Assembly (NCBI GenBank): GCA_017616955.1
Contig: JAFZXD010000024.1
Coordinates: 1-6,938 of the forward strand
Direction of reading: 5' to 3'
Length of the DNA: 6,938 bases
Source of the DNA: Eubacterium sp.
Lineage (GTDB): Bacteria; Bacillota; Clostridia; Lachnospirales; Lachnospiraceae
A program made the position numbers and the translations under genes. The notes below the pieces were generated by a model. It had not been told where the DNA came from and did not search any database. It saw only the letters and a list, made by a program, of their open reading frames with translations. Positions 6,201 to 6,938 of this stretch are shown one piece after another (position 1 is the stretch's first letter; each line of letters opens with the position of its first letter).

Positions 6201-6911
6201 ATGAATATTGCATTGATAATAGCCGGTGGATCCGGCCAGAGAATGGGACAGGATATTCCTAAGCAGTTTATAACCGTAAATGAAAAACCGGTAATAGTAT
6301 ACACTATGGAAGCATTTCAGAATCATCCGGAGATAGATGCGATTGCAGTTGTATGTATTGAGGGATGGGAGAATGTCCTTTGGGCTTATGCGAAGCAGTT
6401 CAATATAACTAAACTGAAACATGTTATCCATGGTGGTGACAATGGTCAGGGATCTATAAGAAATGGAGTATATGAACTCGAAAAGCATTATGACAAAGAT
6501 GATATCGTTCTTATACATGATGCAATCCGCCCTATGGTATCGGCAGAAATCATATCAGACTGTCTTGTAAAAACTGTCAAATTCGGCAATGCAATTACAG
6601 TTATACCATGTGCAGAAGCTATGCTTCAGACAGATGACGGAAAAGTATCGGTTGGTAGTTATCCAAGAGACAGACTGAAGAGAACTCAGACTCCTCAAGG
6701 TTTCAGATTGGATAAGATATGCGACCTTCATAGGCGTGCACTTGATGCAGGAATAACCAATTCTGTTGCTTCTTGTACACTTATGATCGAGATGGGAGAA
6801 CAGGTTCATTTTTCTTTGGGATCTGAAAAGAATATTAAACTTACCACAGTAGAGGATATTGATATATTTAAGGCACTTCTTCTGGCTAAGAGATCAGATT
6901 GGTTGAAGTGA
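6201..6911 (+). CDS. IspD/TarI family cytidylyltransferase, copy 2 (canonical motifs)
   Basis: This 236-residue protein, close to the usual TarI/IspD length, carries the full set of family motifs: IAGGSGQRM (7-15), PKQF (20-23), YTMEAFQNHPEIDAI (34-48), HDAIRP (106-111), RTQTPQGF (161-168) and KNIKLTT (210-216, with K213). It should transfer CMP from CTP to a phosphorylated alcohol. Its setting argues for a CDP-polyol (for example CDP-ribitol, as in TarI) feeding a phosphate-containing surface polymer, although an IspD role cannot be excluded from the sequence alone. It is clearly homologous to the protein at 3029-3769 (shared 'MNIA', 'AGG.GQRM', PKQF, 'T.E.FQN', 'QFNIT/QYNIT.K'), but differs along the whole length, so the duplication is old or the copies were acquired separately. 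AAGGA at 6184-6188 is a modest SD, 12 bases from the ATG. An SD-like site after its stop suggests that the operon continues. Confidence 0.9.
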   Translation: MNIALIIAGGSGQRMGQDIPKQFITVNEKPVIVYTMEAFQNHPEIDAIAVVCIEGWENVLWAYAKQFNITKLKHVIHGGDNGQGSIRNGVYELEKHYDKDDIVLIHDAIRPMVSAEIISDCLVKTVKFGNAITVIPCAEAMLQTDDGKVSVGSYPRDRLKRTQTPQGFRLDKICDLHRRALDAGITNSVASCTLMIEMGEQVHFSLGSEKNIKLTTVEDIDIFKALLLAKRSDWLK

Positions 6912-6930
6912 TGATTCTACGTGATTGTTG

Positions 6931-6936
6931 AGAGGA
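6931..6936 (+). promoter_or_regulatory. probable Shine-Dalgarno site of the next gene, outside the window
   Basis: GAGAGG(AAA) at the end of the window resembles the GAGGAG/AGGAGG sites used by the other genes. A start codon would be expected within a few bases past 6938. The gap from the stop at 6911 would be under about 35 bases, in keeping with the operon continuing. This is inference, as the gene itself is not visible. Confidence 0.4.
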
Positions 6937-6938
6937 AA

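Noticed and set aside
3029..6911. Recent duplication of the cytidylyltransferase gene as a long direct repeat
   Set aside because: The DNA of the two copies differs throughout, including near conserved motifs; only protein-level similarity is evident.
6911..6931. Six-codon frame from the ATG overlapping the stop of the second cytidylyltransferase
   Set aside because: It stops at once and carries no SD; the SD-like GAGAGG further on points to a start beyond the window.

Overview
The window is a compact block of co-directional genes, all on the + strand. The DNA is AT-rich, Shine-Dalgarno (SD) sites are strong (GAGGAG, AAGGAGG), and the protein families are typical of low-GC Firmicutes. My best guess is a Clostridia/Lachnospiraceae-type bacterium (Butyrivibrio/Roseburia-like). 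That assignment rests on general protein style and is an inference, not a database match. No tRNA, rRNA, CRISPR array, insertion sequence or phage gene is visible. No stretch over 300 bases lacks a gene; the longest non-coding gap is about 100 bases (4754-4856).

Layout. (1) 1-237 is the C-terminal end of S-adenosylhomocysteine hydrolase (ahcY), whose start lies outside the window. (2) 252-638 is a small single-pass membrane protein that looks like the isolated C-terminal domain of YfhO-family membrane proteins. (3) 640-1905 is a polysaccharide pyruvyl transferase family protein. (4) 1943-3028 is a YbhN/lysylphosphatidylglycerol-synthase-TM ('flippase-like') membrane protein. (5) 3029-3769 is an IspD/TarI-type cytidylyltransferase. 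(6) 3803-4753 is a DUF4422 putative glycosyltransferase. (7) 4857-6125 is a Wzz-type chain-length protein fused to a cytoplasmic domain that looks like a BY-kinase stripped of its nucleotide-binding motifs. (8) 6201-6911 is a second, diverged IspD/TarI-type cytidylyltransferase. The final bases (6931-6936) look like the SD site of a further gene beyond the window.

The first six genes are tightly spaced (gaps of 14, 1, 37, 0 and about 33 bases) and look like one transcript. A near-consensus housekeeping promoter, TTGACA-17 nt-TAAAAT (4770-4798), sits in the gap before the Wzz-like gene, so the distal part can probably also be transcribed independently.

Together the genes point to assembly of a surface glycopolymer. 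The two cytidylyltransferases would activate polyol or other phosphates as CDP-linked donors, as in teichoic-acid-like polymers. The DUF4422 protein and the pyruvyl transferase homologue would build or decorate the chain. The YbhN-like and YfhO-derived membrane proteins may act on lipid-linked intermediates, and the Wzz-like protein would influence chain length or export. The most unusual item is the Wzz/pseudo-BY-kinase fusion. The isolated YfhO domain and the pair of unlike cytidylyltransferases are the next most worth checking.
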